Shown in pieces: positions 42,576-52,912 of a stretch of 64,000 nucleotides of DNA. Made by a program: the position numbers and the translations under genes. Source of the stretch: an uncultured Sphaerochaeta sp. (GTDB lineage: Bacteria > Spirochaetota > Spirochaetia > Sphaerochaetales > Sphaerochaetaceae). Position 1 is the first letter of the stretch, and each line of letters starts with the position of its first letter. The notes under the pieces are model-generated. The model saw only the letters and a list, made by a program, of their open reading frames with translations, had not been told where the DNA came from and ran no database searches. The stretch is from positions 3,123,757 through 3,187,756 of the forward strand of contig NZ_OY763408.1 in NCBI RefSeq assembly GCF_963667405.1, given 5' to 3'.

Positions 42576-43181
42576 ATGCCCAAGAAGATAGATCATGAAT
42601 TACGCAAGGAGAAGATCCTGCAGACTGCTCTCAAGGTATTTGCGAGGGAGGGATATCGTGACTCCAACCTCTCCTTGATTGCAACTGAGTGTGGCATCTC
42701 CCGGCCGACCATCTATCAATATTTCAAGGACAAGGAAGAGATCTACTACTACGCCGTGAAACTGGTCACCGGCAGGATGTTCAACAAGTACGCCACGTTC
42801 GCTTGGTCTACCGACCAGGATTATGTCTGCCGCATCACCACCATCTGTCTGGATATCATGCAGACAGCCAACGAGCATGATGGCGAACTGACCAGTCTGG
42901 TGGACGTCATGCTGCAAATGAAGAAGGAAGGCCGCGATTTCAACGAGATCGTGCTCAGACGAACCGCCAAGCTCACCATCTTGTTCAAGCGTCTTCTCAG
43001 GATGGGCATCAAGGCAGGGGATATCATTGAATGTGATGTGAACAAGGTCGCCGATCATCTCTTGCTGTTGCTTGAGTCTTCTTGCTTCCAGGTTGCTTTC
43101 CTCGATACCTTCGATATGAAGCTCAGCCAGCAGTTGGTCAGCACCTATCTTGAATTCTACCGCCCCTGCCAGGCTTCCTAG
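42576..43181 (+). CDS. TetR/AcrR family transcriptional regulator
   Basis: 201-aa regulator. The N-terminal HTH (about residues 10-55) is typical: KILQTALKVFAREGYRDSNLSLIATECGISRPTIYQYF is split here as ILQTALKVFAREGYRDSNL and CGISRPTIYQYFKDKEEI. The C-terminal ligand domain has no recognisable specificity. Divergent orientation to the M20 peptidase gene suggests it controls that gene and itself. RBS GGGGGAG. Confidence 0.9.
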   Translation: MPKKIDHELRKEKILQTALKVFAREGYRDSNLSLIATECGISRPTIYQYFKDKEEIYYYAVKLVTGRMFNKYATFAWSTDQDYVCRITTICLDIMQTANEHDGELTSLVDVMLQMKKEGRDFNEIVLRRTAKLTILFKRLLRMGIKAGDIIECDVNKVADHLLLLLESSCFQVAFLDTFDMKLSQQLVSTYLEFYRPCQAS

Positions 43182-43271
43182 CCGATAAGCATTATTCTCA
43201 CTATATTGGTTGTGTACAGGAAAGAGCCCGTCTGGGTTCGGTTGCTTCATACCCAAAGGTGAGGAGTACCC

Positions 43272-45845
43272 ATGAATAGTGAAAAAATGACCATCAAATT
43301 ACGGCAGGCAATCGGTGATGCCGACATGCTTGCCCATGACCGTGGGAATGCCGAGGTTACCACCGAGCATCTCCTGCTCGCCCTGCTTTCCCAGAAAGAA
43401 GGCCTGCTTCCCCCGCTTTTTGAACGGTTGGGCGTACCCGCCCAAATGATCGTAAACAAGATTACTGAGCTTGTCGACAAGCTGCCCAAGGCGTATGGGG
43501 CAAGTGCCCAGCGCTCGGTTTCGGCGCAGTTGGGCAACCAGCTGTATGCAGCCGACAAGATTGCCTCGGAATTCAAGGACCAGTACCTGAGTGCAGAGCA
43601 TGTCCTGCTTGCTGTCCTGGAGGACGGGTCGGCAGCCGGCAAGGCTCTGAAGAGCTTGGGGGTGAGCAAGGATGCGGTCATGCAGGCCCTGCAGTCGATC
43701 AGGGGAAACCAGTCCATCCAAAGCGAAGATCCCGAGAGCCGGTACCAGGCGCTGGAGAAGTATTGCAAGGACATGACCGCCTTGGCACGGCTTGGCAAGC
43801 TCGACCCCGTCATCGGACGGGATGAGGAGATCAGGCGCCTGATGCAGGTCCTCTCACGCAGGACGAAGAACAATCCGGTACTCATCGGAGAGCCGGGTGT
43901 GGGAAAGACGGCCATTGTCGAAGGGCTTGCCCAGCGCATTGCCGGCGGCGATACCCCTGAGTCCCTGAAAGACAAACGTATTCTCAGTCTTGATGTAGGT
44001 GCTTTGGTTGCAGGTGCCAAGTTTCGTGGTGAGTTTGAGGAACGTCTGAAGGCTGTCGTGAAGGAAGTCACTGCCAGTGAGGGCAGCATCATCCTCTTCA
44101 TAGATGAGCTTCATACCATTGTCGGTGCAGGTGCGAGCGAAGGGTCTACTGATGCATCCAATCTGATCAAGCCAGCTCTGGCGAGAGGGGAGCTCCATGC
44201 AATCGGGGCAACAACCCTGGACGAGTACCGCAAGTTCATTGAGCCGGACAAGGCTCTGGAACGACGGTTCCAGCCGGTCTATACCAAGGAACCCTCGGTT
44301 GAGTCAACCATTGCCATCCTCAGGGGACTGAAGGAGCGCTATGAAGTCCATCACGGGGTGAGGATCAAGGATGAGGCCTTGGTAGCCGCTGCAACGTTGA
44401 GCAATCGATACATCACCAACCGGTTTCTCCCCGACAAGGCCATAGACTTGGTCGATGAGGCTGCAAGCCAGCTGAAGATGGAGATTGAGAGCCAGCCGGA
44501 GGAACTTGACCAGATTGAACGAAAGATCCTTCAGCTGAACATTGAGGAGCAAGCCTTGGCCCGGGAGACGGACAAGGCAAGCAGGGAACGGCTGGAGAAG
44601 TTGCACAAGGAGCGGAGCGAACTGCAGGGAAGGCGGGATGCCATGCACCTGCAGTGGGGCAATGAGCGATCGTTCATCGCCAAGTTGAGGGAGAGCAAAG
44701 CCCAGCTTGAACAGCTGAAGGTTGAGGAGCAGCGTGCAGAGCGGGATGGGGATCTCGCCAAAGCTGCCCAGATCAAGCACGGCCAGATTCCTGAGCTCAC
44801 CAAGGAGATCGCCAGAATGGGCGAGCAGCTTGCCGGTGTGCAGACCGAAGGCAAGCAGATGCTTCGCGAAGAAGTGAGCGAGGATGACATCGCCAGGATT
44901 GTCAGCAATTGGACCGGGGTTCCCGTAACGAAGATGAAGGGAAGCGAGATGCAGAAGTATCTGCAGCTGGAAAAGACGCTTTCCGAACAGGTGGTGGGGC
45001 AGAACCAAGCCATTGAGGCTGTCAGCAATGCCATCAGGAGGAACAAGGCTGGCATCGGCGATGAGCACAGGCCCCTGGGAACCTTCCTGTTTGCCGGTCC
45101 TACCGGAGTGGGAAAGACGTTGCTTGCCAAGGTGCTCGCCCAATTCCTCTTCGATGACGAGAAAGCACTGACCAGGATCGACATGAGCGAGTATATGGAG
45201 AAATTCTCGGTCAGCAGGCTCATCGGTGCTCCTCCGGGGTATGTGGGATATGACCAGGGAGGCCAGCTCACCGAAGTGGTCAGGCGGCGCCCTTACTCGG
45301 TCATTCTCTTTGATGAGATCGAGAAAGCACACCCCGATGTGTTCAACGTACTCCTGCAGTTGCTTGATGACGGCAGGCTCACCGATGGACAGGGCAGGGT
45401 GGTCGATTTCACCAATACGGTGATCATCATGACCAGCAACCTGGGCAGCCAGCAACTGCTCTCCTCTCCCTCCCATGAGGAGGGTTCGAAGGTGGTGATG
45501 GAGATCATCCACAACTCCTTCAAGCCGGAATTCATCAACAGGCTGGATGAGATCATCGTCTTTGAGCGGTTGGGAAGTGAGCAGGTCCGCAAGATCGTCA
45601 CCTTGCAGCTGCAGATGCTTGCCAAACGCCTGCAGAAGCGTGGATACCTTCTGAGCTGGGATGATGGGGTGGTGGATGCGCTGTACGAGGAGGGCTTTGA
45701 CCCGGTCTACGGGGCCCGTCCGATCAAGCGTGCAGTACAGCGGCTGGTTGAGAACCCGTTGTCTGTGCAGTTGTTGTCCGGAGCCTTCCCTCCTGACTCA
45801 TCCATCCATCTCACCCGGTCGGGAGATCAGATCATCGCCCGGTAG
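43272..45845 (+). CDS. clpB: ATP-dependent disaggregase ClpB
   Basis: 857-aa hexameric AAA+ chaperone that rescues aggregated proteins with DnaK. Clp N-domain at about 1-145, first AAA module with Walker A GEPGVGKT and Walker [11 protein letters not shown], and a long coiled-coil middle domain (about 400-530) that marks ClpB rather than ClpA/C. The second AAA module has GPTGVGKT, the pore loop segment [17 protein letters not shown] and [13 protein letters not shown]. No internal start at the usual ClpB-short site was evaluated. Its last 14 nt overlap the convergent nucleotidyltransferase gene. Confidence 0.97.
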   Translation: MNSEKMTIKLRQAIGDADMLAHDRGNAEVTTEHLLLALLSQKEGLLPPLFERLGVPAQMIVNKITELVDKLPKAYGASAQRSVSAQLGNQLYAADKIASEFKDQYLSAEHVLLAVLEDGSAAGKALKSLGVSKDAVMQALQSIRGNQSIQSEDPESRYQALEKYCKDMTALARLGKLDPVIGRDEEIRRLMQVLSRRTKNNPVLIGEPGVGKTAIVEGLAQRIAGGDTPESLKDKRILSLDVGALVAGAKFRGEFEERLKAVVKEVTASEGSIILFIDELHTIVGAGASEGSTDASNLIKPALARGELHAIGATTLDEYRKFIEPDKALERRFQPVYTKEPSVESTIAILRGLKERYEVHHGVRIKDEALVAAATLSNRYITNRFLPDKAIDLVDEAASQLKMEIESQPEELDQIERKILQLNIEEQALARETDKASRERLEKLHKERSELQGRRDAMHLQWGNERSFIAKLRESKAQLEQLKVEEQRAERDGDLAKAAQIKHGQIPELTKEIARMGEQLAGVQTEGKQMLREEVSEDDIARIVSNWTGVPVTKMKGSEMQKYLQLEKTLSEQVVGQNQAIEAVSNAIRRNKAGIGDEHRPLGTFLFAGPTGVGKTLLAKVLAQFLFDDEKALTRIDMSEYMEKFSVSRLIGAPPGYVGYDQGGQLTEVVRRRPYSVILFDEIEKAHPDVFNVLLQLLDDGRLTDGQGRVVDFTNTVIIMTSNLGSQQLLSSPSHEEGSKVVMEIIHNSFKPEFINRLDEIIVFERLGSEQVRKIVTLQLQMLAKRLQKRGYLLSWDDGVVDALYEEGFDPVYGARPIKRAVQRLVENPLSVQLLSGAFPPDSSIHLTRSGDQIIAR

Positions 45846-46404
45846 TGAGCAGCTGTTCATAGGCCTCGAGGGTGTCGATGTCGGTGACATATGCCGCATC
45901 CTCCACCTCGAGGCGTTGGGTGGGATACTTGCTGAGCAAGGAACGCATGGAAAAGGGCAGTTTTTCCCCAAGGATGATCTGCCTGAAGGCTGGACCCAGC
46001 AATACCGGGTGGCCGAAGCGACCCTGGAATGAGGGCCTCACTACGTCCATATGCGCGTTGCCCGCGATCCAGTCATACTGTTCTTTCCCGATCAGGGGCA
46101 TATCAGCCAAGGATATGAAGAAAGGCTCTCCTTCGTGCAGGTGCCGTGCACCTGCCTGGGTTGAGCATCCTTGTCCCAGCGCATAGTCGGGGTTGTGGAC
46201 AACCAGCAGGGAAGGACAGGCAAGGCTTTTCAGCTGTTCGCAGACCTCGTCAGCGCGAAAACCGGTAACCACAATGGTGTACAGTCCCGCCTCAAGGGAT
46301 GCCGAGACTGCTTTGGCCACGATGCTGGTACCCCGGTAGGGGAGCAAGAGTTTCTTGCCTTCGCTTCGTGAGCCCAGTCCCGCTGCCAATAGGATATTTT
46401 CCAT
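45832..46404 (-). CDS. MobA/MocA-like nucleotidyltransferase
   Basis: 190-aa protein of the NTP-transferase fold. The nucleotide motif is LLAAGLGSRSEGKKLLLPYRG at the N-terminus (LAAGxGxR...K), followed by LADMPL (metal-binding Asp) and RPSFQGRFGHPVLL, the GHP motif of molybdenum-cofactor cytidylyltransferases. It may transfer CMP to molybdopterin or act on another cofactor. No molybdoenzyme gene lies nearby, so the assignment stays at family level. Confidence 0.8.
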   Translation of the reverse strand: MENILLAAGLGSRSEGKKLLLPYRGTSIVAKAVSASLEAGLYTIVVTGFRADEVCEQLKSLACPSLLVVHNPDYALGQGCSTQAGARHLHEGEPFFISLADMPLIGKEQYDWIAGNAHMDVVRPSFQGRFGHPVLLGPAFRQIILGEKLPFSMRSLLSKYPTQRLEVEDAAYVTDIDTLEAYEQLLTTGR

Positions 46405-46452
46405 GGTTCTTCCTTGAGTGAGGTTTGCAAACGTATTATACTCGATGCCAAT

Positions 46453-47181
46453 ATGATTGCCACCTATTTCAATGCCCTCATGGTTATCCTGGGGTCCCTG
46501 CTCGGACTCATCGTCAAGAACAAGCTCAAAGCTTCCTATCAGGAAGTGGTGTTCACCTCTTCCGGTCTCATCACACTGGTGATCGGCATTTCCATGGCCA
46601 TGCAGACCGGCTCATACCTGATCCTGCTCTTTTCGGTTGTCATCGGAGGATTCGTCGGGTATGCATTGCGCATTGAGGAAGGGGTGCTTGCTCTTGGCTC
46701 ATGGATGGAAAGAAGGTTGAGCAAGGGAAAGGGGAGCGCAGAGAGTGCGCGCAATTTTGCCTTGGGATTCCTGAATGCTTCCCTGCTCTTCTGCTCCGGA
46801 GCGATGACCGTGGTGGGATCCATCCAGGCAGGGACGGTGGGGGACTACCAGCTGATCCTGGTAAAATCGATCATGGACGGATGCATGGCGATCATCTTCA
46901 GCTCAATCTATGGTATTGGCGTTATGGCCAGTGCCCTCTTCATCCTGCTCTACCAAGGGTTTTTCACCCTTGCCGGCGGCTTCATCGCCCCAGTCCTTGG
47001 AGATGCAGGGATTACCGAGCTTGCTGCGGTGGGCGGGGTGCTCCTGATGATGATCGGATTCTCCCTGCTGGATATCAGAAAAAGCAAGGCAGGCAATTTC
47101 ATGCCAGCCATGGTGATTGCACCGCTGCTCACGTTGCTTTCCCCTCACCTCACCGGTATGCTTTCTTCTCTTGGTCTGTAG
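46453..47181 (+). CDS. DUF554 family membrane protein
   Basis: 242-aa protein with about seven hydrophobic segments and the DUF554 landmarks: GSLLGLIVKNKL near the N-terminus, GALRIEEG-like YALRIEEGVLALGSWME, FLNASLLFCSGAMTVVGSIQAG and LLMMIGFSLLDIRK. Members are often annotated as putative transporters; function is unproven. Start is uncertain: ATG 46453 fits the family N-terminus, but no clear RBS precedes it. Its last 32 nt overlap the convergent HTH gene. Confidence 0.85.
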   Translation: MIATYFNALMVILGSLLGLIVKNKLKASYQEVVFTSSGLITLVIGISMAMQTGSYLILLFSVVIGGFVGYALRIEEGVLALGSWMERRLSKGKGSAESARNFALGFLNASLLFCSGAMTVVGSIQAGTVGDYQLILVKSIMDGCMAIIFSSIYGIGVMASALFILLYQGFFTLAGGFIAPVLGDAGITELAAVGGVLLMMIGFSLLDIRKSKAGNFMPAMVIAPLLTLLSPHLTGMLSSLGL

Positions 47182-47515
47182 CGATGCAGTTCTTGTAACT
47201 GGTGAGAAAGCACCAGATGAAATCCAGCTCTTTCTGGTCGAATTGTTCTATGAGGGCGAGGATTTCCTGTTTGCGGTCCTGAGGTTTCTCACAGACCTCA
47301 TCCTCTTCCCGATATCCCTTGGCGTACCCGAACTCAAGTTCCTCAAGTCCGAGGCCTGTAAGCTGCGAAAGGCGAAGCAACACATGCATGGGTGGTCTCT
47401 TGTCGGCATGAATCCAACTGGAAAGAGTGCTGCGTTTGACTCCCAGTAGTTTTGCCAGATCCACAACAGTGGTGGAGTGCAGTAAAATTTTCATGCGTTC
47501 CCAGAACTTTTGCAT
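47150..47515 (-). CDS. Small helix-turn-helix protein
   Basis: 121-aa protein. The N-terminal HTH has STTVVDLAKLLGVKRSTLSSWIHADKRPP, resembling the CI/XRE-type fold seen in phage repressors, with GVKRSTLSSWI as recognition region. The C-terminal half (CEKPQDRKQEILALIEQFDQKELDFIWCFL region) is helical and of no known family. ATG 47494 could be the start instead. It overlaps the end of the DUF554 gene on the opposite strand. Target genes unknown. Confidence 0.7.
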   Translation of the reverse strand: MQKFWERMKILLHSTTVVDLAKLLGVKRSTLSSWIHADKRPPMHVLLRLSQLTGLGLEELEFGYAKGYREEDEVCEKPQDRKQEILALIEQFDQKELDFIWCFLTSYKNCIATDQEKKAYR

Positions 47516-47642
47516 GCTCTGAATATAGCAGTCGGATTATCAGGATGACGAGATATTGTCATTTATTTGTACTATTTTACAAGACAATATGTATTTCTAT
47601 TACTGATAACACAATACAATTCTCACAAAATGACGAAAAAAT

Positions 47643-47664
47643 ATCACCCCGAAACCGGGGTGAT
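47643..47664 (-). terminator. glgP terminator
   Basis: ATCACCCCG and CGGGGTGAT pair around a 4-nt loop; the minus strand continues with ATTTTTTCG. Confidence 0.85.
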
Positions 47665-47687
47665 GAAAATTCGGCAGAACCCTTGGG

Positions 47688-50201
47688 TCACTTGCGCTTT
47701 GCGGCATCGGCGAGGGCCGTGTCGATGCTGGTATCCTTCTCAACCGGACAGGGCTCGATGTCCCAGATCTCCTTGGCGTACTGGGCGATGGTCCGATCGC
47801 TGGAGAACTTTCCGCTTGCACTGATATTGAGTACTGCACGACGGTTCCACTCCGCTTTATCCAAGGTGTAGAGCTCACGTGCAGAACGGTGTGCATCCCG
47901 GTACATGCCAAGATCGGCAAAGTGGTAGTAGCGGTCGCCCTCCTCAAAGAGGCTCCTGCGAAGCGGCTCGAAGATGTTCGGCTCATTCACATTGAAGTAG
48001 CCGCTGAACAGAAGGTCGACGATGCGCTTGATCTCTCCGTCCGCCAGGACGCGGGAGAACGGGTCGTAACCGAGACTGAGCTTGGCGATTTGTTCTTCAG
48101 TGTTGCCGAAGATGAACATGTTCTCCTTGCCCACCTCTTCTGCAATTTCCACATTTGCCCCATCCATGGTGCCGATGGTCAATGCGCCATTGGCCATGAA
48201 CTTCATGTTTCCGGTACCCGAGGCCTCGGTTCCTGCAGTTGAGATCTGCTCGGAAAGGTTCGTGGCTGGGATGATGAGCTCAGCCATCGAGACGCGGTAG
48301 TTGGGCATGAAGTGCACAGCAAGCTTGTCTTTGGTGGCCGGGTCGGCGTTGATGACCTTGGCGATGTTGTTGATCAGCTTGATGATAAGTTTTGCATTCA
48401 CATATCCAGGGGCTGCCTTGCCGCCGAAGAGGAAGGTGGTGTGTTCCATCTCCTTGGTGGCTTCACCCCCGTTCTTGAGGTCGGTATAGATGAGCAGGAT
48501 GTTCAGGGCATTGAGCAGCTGCCGCTTGTATTCATGGATACGCTTGACCTGTACATCGAAGAACGAGTCTGGGTTGATGATCAGGTTGCTTTCCTGTTTC
48601 AGAAAAGCGGCGGCACGAATCTTGTTCTCTTTCTTGATCTTCTCGAAGTCGGTGAGGAAGGTGCTGTCCTTGGCAAAGGGGGCAAGGTTGGCTATCTGGC
48701 TGTAATCGGTGATCCAGCCATCACCGATTGCACTGGTGATCAGGGATGCCAGCTTGGGATTGGATGCAAGCAACCAACGCCGCTGGGTGATCCCGTTGGT
48801 CTTGTTGTTGAACCGATCGGGATAGATGAGGTTGAACTGGGGGAACATCGATGTCTTGAGCAGCTGGGAGTGCAGCTCGGCAACACCGTTGGTGCTGTGG
48901 CTTCCCACGATGGCAAGGTTGGCCATGCGGACCTGTTTGGGGTTTGACTCCTCGATGATGCTGATCTTGCTGAGCATCTGCGGTTGCAGCGGGAAGTAGG
49001 CGACTGCCTGCTGGAGGAACCGGTGGTTGATTTCGTAGATGATCTGCAGGTGTCTGGGAAGAATCTTCTGCAGCATAGGCAGTGACCATTTTTCCAGTGC
49101 CTCAGGCATCAGGGTGTGGTTGGTGTAACCCATGGTCCGCACGGTGATATCCCAGCTCTCATCCCAATCCAACTGCTCCTCATCAAGGAGGATGCGCATC
49201 ATTTCAGGAACAGCCAATGACGGATGCGTGTCGTTGAGCTGGATGGCTGCAAACGAGGGGAAGTTCGTCCAGCTCTGCTTTTCCCTCTTGAAGCGCCTGA
49301 CGATGTCTGCAAGCGAGCATGCTACAAAGAAATACTGCTGCTTGAGCCTGAGTTCCTTGCCCATGTAGAGGGTGTCGTTGGGGTAGAGGACCTGGCTGAG
49401 GTTCTCTGCTGATATCTTTGAACGGACTGCTTCCGTATAATCACCGTCGTTGAACTCATGGAAGTTGAACTCCTCCGGGCTCTTTGCCGACCAGAGCCGC
49501 AAGGTGTTCACGGTCTTGCACCCATAGCCGATGATGGGGGTGTCGTAGGCAATTCCCTGAACAATCTCAGAACCTGACCACTTGAACTGGTCGCGGCCAT
49601 GCTCACGGATCACCTGGACCTCGCCACCGAACTGGACAGGATAGACCACATCGGGTCTGATCACTTCCCAGGGATTGCCGTCGCGCAGCCAGTTGTCAGG
49701 CTGCTCGGCCTGCCATCCGTTCTTGATCTGCTGACGGAAAATGCCGTAATTGTACCTGATTCCATAGCCATAGGCGGGGATTTCCAAGGTTGCCATCGAG
49801 TCGAGGAAGCAGGCTGCAAGTCGGCCAAGGCCCCCGTTGCCCAGGCCGGCGTCAGGCTCCACCTCGCTGAGCTCCTCATAGGTATAGCCGAGAGAGGAGA
49901 GCGCCTTGCGCACTTCCTCCTCGATGCCGAGGTTGATGATGTTGTTGGTCATGGCCCGGCCCATCAGGAACTCCAGGCTGAGGTAGTACACGCGTTTTGC
50001 GCTTTGTGAGCGCTGGGTCTTGCGGCTCTGGTTCCATTGGTGGATGATTCTATCGCGAACAGTGAGGGCGAGCGCATTGTAGCGACCCTCCTGCGTGGTG
50101 TGATACATATCTGCGTCTTGGCTGTACTTCAGGTGCTCAGCAAAGTCCTGGGCAATGTCCTGTGCAGTATGGCCATATCGGGTCTTTTGTTGGTCCTTCA
50201 T
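47688..50201 (-). CDS. glgP: Glycogen/starch/maltodextrin phosphorylase
   Basis: 837-aa PLP enzyme releasing glucose-1-phosphate from alpha-1,4-glucans. Family markers are RVYYLSLEFLMGRAMTNN split here as YYLSLEFLMGRAMTNNI, DAGLGNGGLGRLAACFLDS, QLNDTHPSLAVPEMMR, the VKRIHEYKRQLLN site, and EASGTGNMKFMANGALTIG, which contains the PLP Lys. Length fits the family. It feeds glycolysis together with Pgi, encoded at the window start. Monocistronic with its own terminator. Confidence 0.97.
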   Translation of the reverse strand: MKDQQKTRYGHTAQDIAQDFAEHLKYSQDADMYHTTQEGRYNALALTVRDRIIHQWNQSRKTQRSQSAKRVYYLSLEFLMGRAMTNNIINLGIEEEVRKALSSLGYTYEELSEVEPDAGLGNGGLGRLAACFLDSMATLEIPAYGYGIRYNYGIFRQQIKNGWQAEQPDNWLRDGNPWEVIRPDVVYPVQFGGEVQVIREHGRDQFKWSGSEIVQGIAYDTPIIGYGCKTVNTLRLWSAKSPEEFNFHEFNDGDYTEAVRSKISAENLSQVLYPNDTLYMGKELRLKQQYFFVACSLADIVRRFKREKQSWTNFPSFAAIQLNDTHPSLAVPEMMRILLDEEQLDWDESWDITVRTMGYTNHTLMPEALEKWSLPMLQKILPRHLQIIYEINHRFLQQAVAYFPLQPQMLSKISIIEESNPKQVRMANLAIVGSHSTNGVAELHSQLLKTSMFPQFNLIYPDRFNNKTNGITQRRWLLASNPKLASLITSAIGDGWITDYSQIANLAPFAKDSTFLTDFEKIKKENKIRAAAFLKQESNLIINPDSFFDVQVKRIHEYKRQLLNALNILLIYTDLKNGGEATKEMEHTTFLFGGKAAPGYVNAKLIIKLINNIAKVINADPATKDKLAVHFMPNYRVSMAELIIPATNLSEQISTAGTEASGTGNMKFMANGALTIGTMDGANVEIAEEVGKENMFIFGNTEEQIAKLSLGYDPFSRVLADGEIKRIVDLLFSGYFNVNEPNIFEPLRRSLFEEGDRYYHFADLGMYRDAHRSARELYTLDKAEWNRRAVLNISASGKFSSDRTIAQYAKEIWDIEPCPVEKDTSIDTALADAAKRK

Positions 50202-50390
50202 GAGGAACTCCTTGTAATTGTGACAAATACGTGTGATAAACTATATCTGATAGAAGAAATCTGAGCAACTGGTCCAAGTTTTTTCCCTTTCTCTGTGGTG
50301 CGTATTGACAAAAACCATGCACTCTGGTAAGTTTGCTTCTGCGTGTTGAAGGCAGATGCATCTCGTATTTTGTCTTGATATGCAACCGAC

Positions 50391-50463
50391 GCCCTTGTAG
50401 CTCAGTCGGTAGAGCACCACCATGGTAAGGTGGGGGTCAACGGTTCAAATCCGTTCGAGGGCT
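50391..50463 (+). tRNA. tRNA-Thr (GGT)
   Basis: 73-nt cloverleaf. Acceptor GCCCTTG/CGAGGGC, anticodon loop ATGGTAA gives GGT, T-loop TTCAAAT, discriminator T; CCA not encoded. A T-run follows directly. It reads ACC/ACT codons and is a candidate ligand of the thrS T-box. Confidence 0.97.
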
Positions 50464-50527
50464 CTTTTTTTATCCCCTTCCGGTTTAGTAGGATGGGTAG
50501 AGGTGAAAACTCACCGAGGAGCATGAA

Positions 50528-50707
50528 ATGGGTGATGCAAAGAAGAAAGGTCCCGTGGAGAAAATAGCTCTCCAGTGCACCGAATGCAAGCAGAAGAACT
50601 ATACAACCGAGAAGAATCGGAGAAATACTCAAGGTAAGCTTGAGTTGAACAAGTATTGTCCGTTTGAGCGCAAGCACACCTTGCACCGCGAGACAAAGAT
50701 CAAATAG
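50528..50707 (+). CDS. rpmG: 50S ribosomal protein L33
   Basis: 59-aa ribosomal protein, start at ATG 50528 with GAGGAG upstream. Features are [19 protein letters not shown] and a C-terminal [12 protein letters not shown]. The first zinc pair, CTEC (C17, C20), is kept. The second pair is CPFE, with C44 but Glu where zinc-binding L33 has Cys, so the zinc site looks incomplete. It lies between tRNA-Thr and tRNA-Trp, the usual rpmG-trnW-secE arrangement. Confidence 0.93.
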   Translation: MGDAKKKGPVEKIALQCTECKQKNYTTEKNRRNTQGKLELNKYCPFERKHTLHRETKIK

Positions 50708-50729
50708 GTAGTTTGATCGAGAAGCAAAT

Positions 50730-50803
50730 AGGCCAATAGCTCCAATTGGTAGAGCGCTGGTCTCCAAAACCGGATGTTGAGGGTTCGAGTCCTTCTTGGC
50801 CTG
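50730..50803 (+). tRNA. tRNA-Trp (CCA)
   Basis: 74-nt cloverleaf. Acceptor AGGCCAA/TTGGCCT, anticodon loop CTCCAAA gives CCA, T-loop TTCGAGT, discriminator G. It precedes secE, as in many bacteria. Confidence 0.97.
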
Positions 50804-50839
50804 TCTGCTTCTCGATCTTTTTCCACAAGGAGCCTTTTC

Positions 50840-51019
50840 ATGAAGAAGCTTATCAAGTATTTCAAGGAGTCCCACCAGGAACTGAAAAAGGTTGTCTGGC
50901 CCTCCCGTGAAGCTGTCATTTCTTCCACTAAGGTCGTACTTGTCTCCACGGTGCTTGTCGCAATATTCCTTGGGTTGGTGGATTTCCTCCTGCTCAAGGG
51001 TGTGTTGTTTGTACTGTAA
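50840..51019 (+). CDS. secE: Preprotein translocase subunit SecE
   Basis: 59-aa short SecE with one C-terminal membrane helix (about residues 30-55) and the conserved amphipathic part ELKKVVWPSREAV. It clamps SecY in the membrane. It is followed after 9 nt by nusG, the universal arrangement. Start at MKKLIKYF with AAGGAG upstream. Confidence 0.95.
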   Translation: MKKLIKYFKESHQELKKVVWPSREAVISSTKVVLVSTVLVAIFLGLVDFLLLKGVLFVL

Positions 51020-51028
51020 GGCGGCACC

Positions 51029-51589
51029 ATGGCAAAGGGCTGGTACGTAGTACATACTTATTCGGGATACGAACAGAAAATTGAGCGAATCATCAACAAG
51101 ATGCGCGAGACCGATATGGACTTCGCGCTTGTCTGTTCTGAAGTGAAGGTCCCTTTTGAGACTGTAGTGGAAGTTAAGGACGGGGTGAGGCGCGACGTTA
51201 AGAGAAAAATCCTTCCTGGATATATTCTTGTTGAGCTCGACTTGCCCGACAACAGCTGGAAGACTTGGTGTTCCCAGATCAAGCGCATTCAGGGAGTAAC
51301 AGGTTTTGTCACTCCCAATGACAGCATCAAGCCGCAGCCGCTCTCCGCTGGTGAGGTGAAAAGCCTTTTCCAGAAGACCGGTGATCTTCCCGCTGAAAAA
51401 GTGTTCAAACCCAAGCAGACATTCTCTGTGGGTGAACAGGTGAGAATCATTGAAGGACCGTTTGACTCCTTCACCGGCGTCATTGAAGAAGTCAACCTTG
51501 AGAAGGCTCGCATGCGGGTCAGTGTTGGTATCTTTGGACGCTCCACTCCGGTTGAGGTGGATTTCCTGCAAGTAGAAAAGATTCTGTAG
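51029..51589 (+). CDS. nusG: Transcription elongation/termination factor NusG
   Basis: 186-aa factor binding RNA polymerase and linking it to Rho or ribosomes. NGN domain from KGWYVVHTYSGYEQKIE with PGYILVELD and GVTGFV; KOW domain near the C-terminus with GEQVRIIEGPFDSFTGVIEEV. Length is typical. It may also take part in rRNA antitermination, relevant given the hairpin inside rRNA operon A. Confidence 0.97.
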   Translation: MAKGWYVVHTYSGYEQKIERIINKMRETDMDFALVCSEVKVPFETVVEVKDGVRRDVKRKILPGYILVELDLPDNSWKTWCSQIKRIQGVTGFVTPNDSIKPQPLSAGEVKSLFQKTGDLPAEKVFKPKQTFSVGEQVRIIEGPFDSFTGVIEEVNLEKARMRVSVGIFGRSTPVEVDFLQVEKIL

Positions 51590-51774
51590 TCGTCTTTTGG
51601 ACTGGATGGCTGCACGAGAGTTTTCTGATTTTTTACAACCGAGTCCATTTGTGTGTGATTACTCCCTCATCATTGCATGAGGTGGGAGCCTGATCGTATG
51701 ACAGGCGTTAAGACCAGCGCGAAATCGAAAAACTTCCGAGAATTTGGAAGTGATTGTCGCGTAAGGAGAGAAAC

Positions 51775-52206
51775 ATGGCAAAGAAAAAGGTAACTGCAGT
51801 CATCAAATTGCAGTGCCCTGCCCAGAAGGCTACGCCGGCACCCCCGATCGGGCCCGCGCTTGGACCTCATGGTGTCAGTGCCCCCAAGTTTGTCCAGGAG
51901 TTCAACGATAAAACGAAGAGCTACGAAGCTGGACTCATTCTTCCCGTCATCATTACTGTGTATGCAGACAAGAGCTTCACGTTCATCCTGAAGACTCCTC
52001 CTGCCGCTGTGCTCATCAAGAAAGCTCTTGGTCTGACCAGTGGTAGCGGAAGCCCGAACAAGGTGAAGGTTGGCAAGCTCTCTCAGGCACAGCTGACTGA
52101 CATTGCAACGACCAAGTTGGAAGATCTCAATGCAAATGACATTGAGGCTGCCAAGAAGATCATTGCAGGGACTGCCCGCAGCATGGGCGTAGAGGTGGAG
52201 CAGTAA
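51775..52206 (+). CDS. rplK: 50S ribosomal protein L11
   Basis: 143 aa, start at [13 protein letters not shown] (ATG 51775) with AAGGAGAG upstream. The thiopeptide-binding proline-rich region [13 protein letters not shown] and the C-terminal rRNA-binding part are intact. The 185-nt gap upstream contains hairpins such as CTTCC-N7-GGAAG (51730-51748), perhaps the regulatory leader of the L11-L1 unit. Confidence 0.97.
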   Translation: MAKKKVTAVIKLQCPAQKATPAPPIGPALGPHGVSAPKFVQEFNDKTKSYEAGLILPVIITVYADKSFTFILKTPPAAVLIKKALGLTSGSGSPNKVKVGKLSQAQLTDIATTKLEDLNANDIEAAKKIIAGTARSMGVEVEQ

Positions 52207-52207
52207 G

Positions 52208-52897
52208 ATGAAACACGGAAAGAATTATCGCGAAAGCATCAAGAAAGTTGACCGTGCAAAGCTCTACACCTTCGAAGAGGCTGCTGCCTTGGTGAAGGAC
52301 ATTGCGTTTGCAAAGTTCGATGAGACGGTGGAAGTATCTGTAAAGCTGACCCTGAAGAAGAGTCAGAGTGTCCGTGACACCGTAGTTCTGCCCAACCAGT
52401 TCTCTGCCCAGAAGCGCGTACTCGTATTCGCAAAGGGTGAGAAGGCTGAGGAAGCTCGTGAGAATGGCGCCGCTTTTGTAGGCGACGACGACCTGATCGA
52501 GAAGATCCGCGGCGGCTGGATGGATTTTGATGTGGCAGTCGCCACCCCTGACATGATGAAGGACGTAGGTCGTCTCGGTCCCATCCTGGGTCGCAGAGGC
52601 TTGATGCCGAACCCCAAGACCCAGACGGTTACCTTTGACATCAAGGGAGCTCTTGCTGAGTTGACCAAGGGTCGTGTTGAGTTCCGCTCGGACAAGACCA
52701 ACGTCATTCACCTTCCCATCGGAAAGGTTTCCATGGATCCGGCTTTGGTGAGCGAAAACGCTCGCGCTGTGGTCAAGGAAATCGTCCGCAAGAAGCCTTC
52801 TGACGCTAAGGCTGACTTCGTTGTCAGTATCGCTGTTTCCTCCACCATGGGTCCGGGCGTCCGGATCAACGTGAAGGATATGTCGGCTTCGGTATAA
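52208..52897 (+). CDS. rplA: 50S ribosomal protein L1
   Basis: 229 aa, 1 nt after rplK. Core segments are [15 protein letters not shown] and [20 protein letters not shown], the usual L1 signature. Builds the L1 stalk of the 50S subunit. In other bacteria L1 represses its own mRNA; no binding site was confirmed here. Confidence 0.97.
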   Translation: MKHGKNYRESIKKVDRAKLYTFEEAAALVKDIAFAKFDETVEVSVKLTLKKSQSVRDTVVLPNQFSAQKRVLVFAKGEKAEEARENGAAFVGDDDLIEKIRGGWMDFDVAVATPDMMKDVGRLGPILGRRGLMPNPKTQTVTFDIKGALAELTKGRVEFRSDKTNVIHLPIGKVSMDPALVSENARAVVKEIVRKKPSDAKADFVVSIAVSSTMGPGVRINVKDMSASV

Positions 52898-52912
52898 GAG
52901 GAGATGCACACT

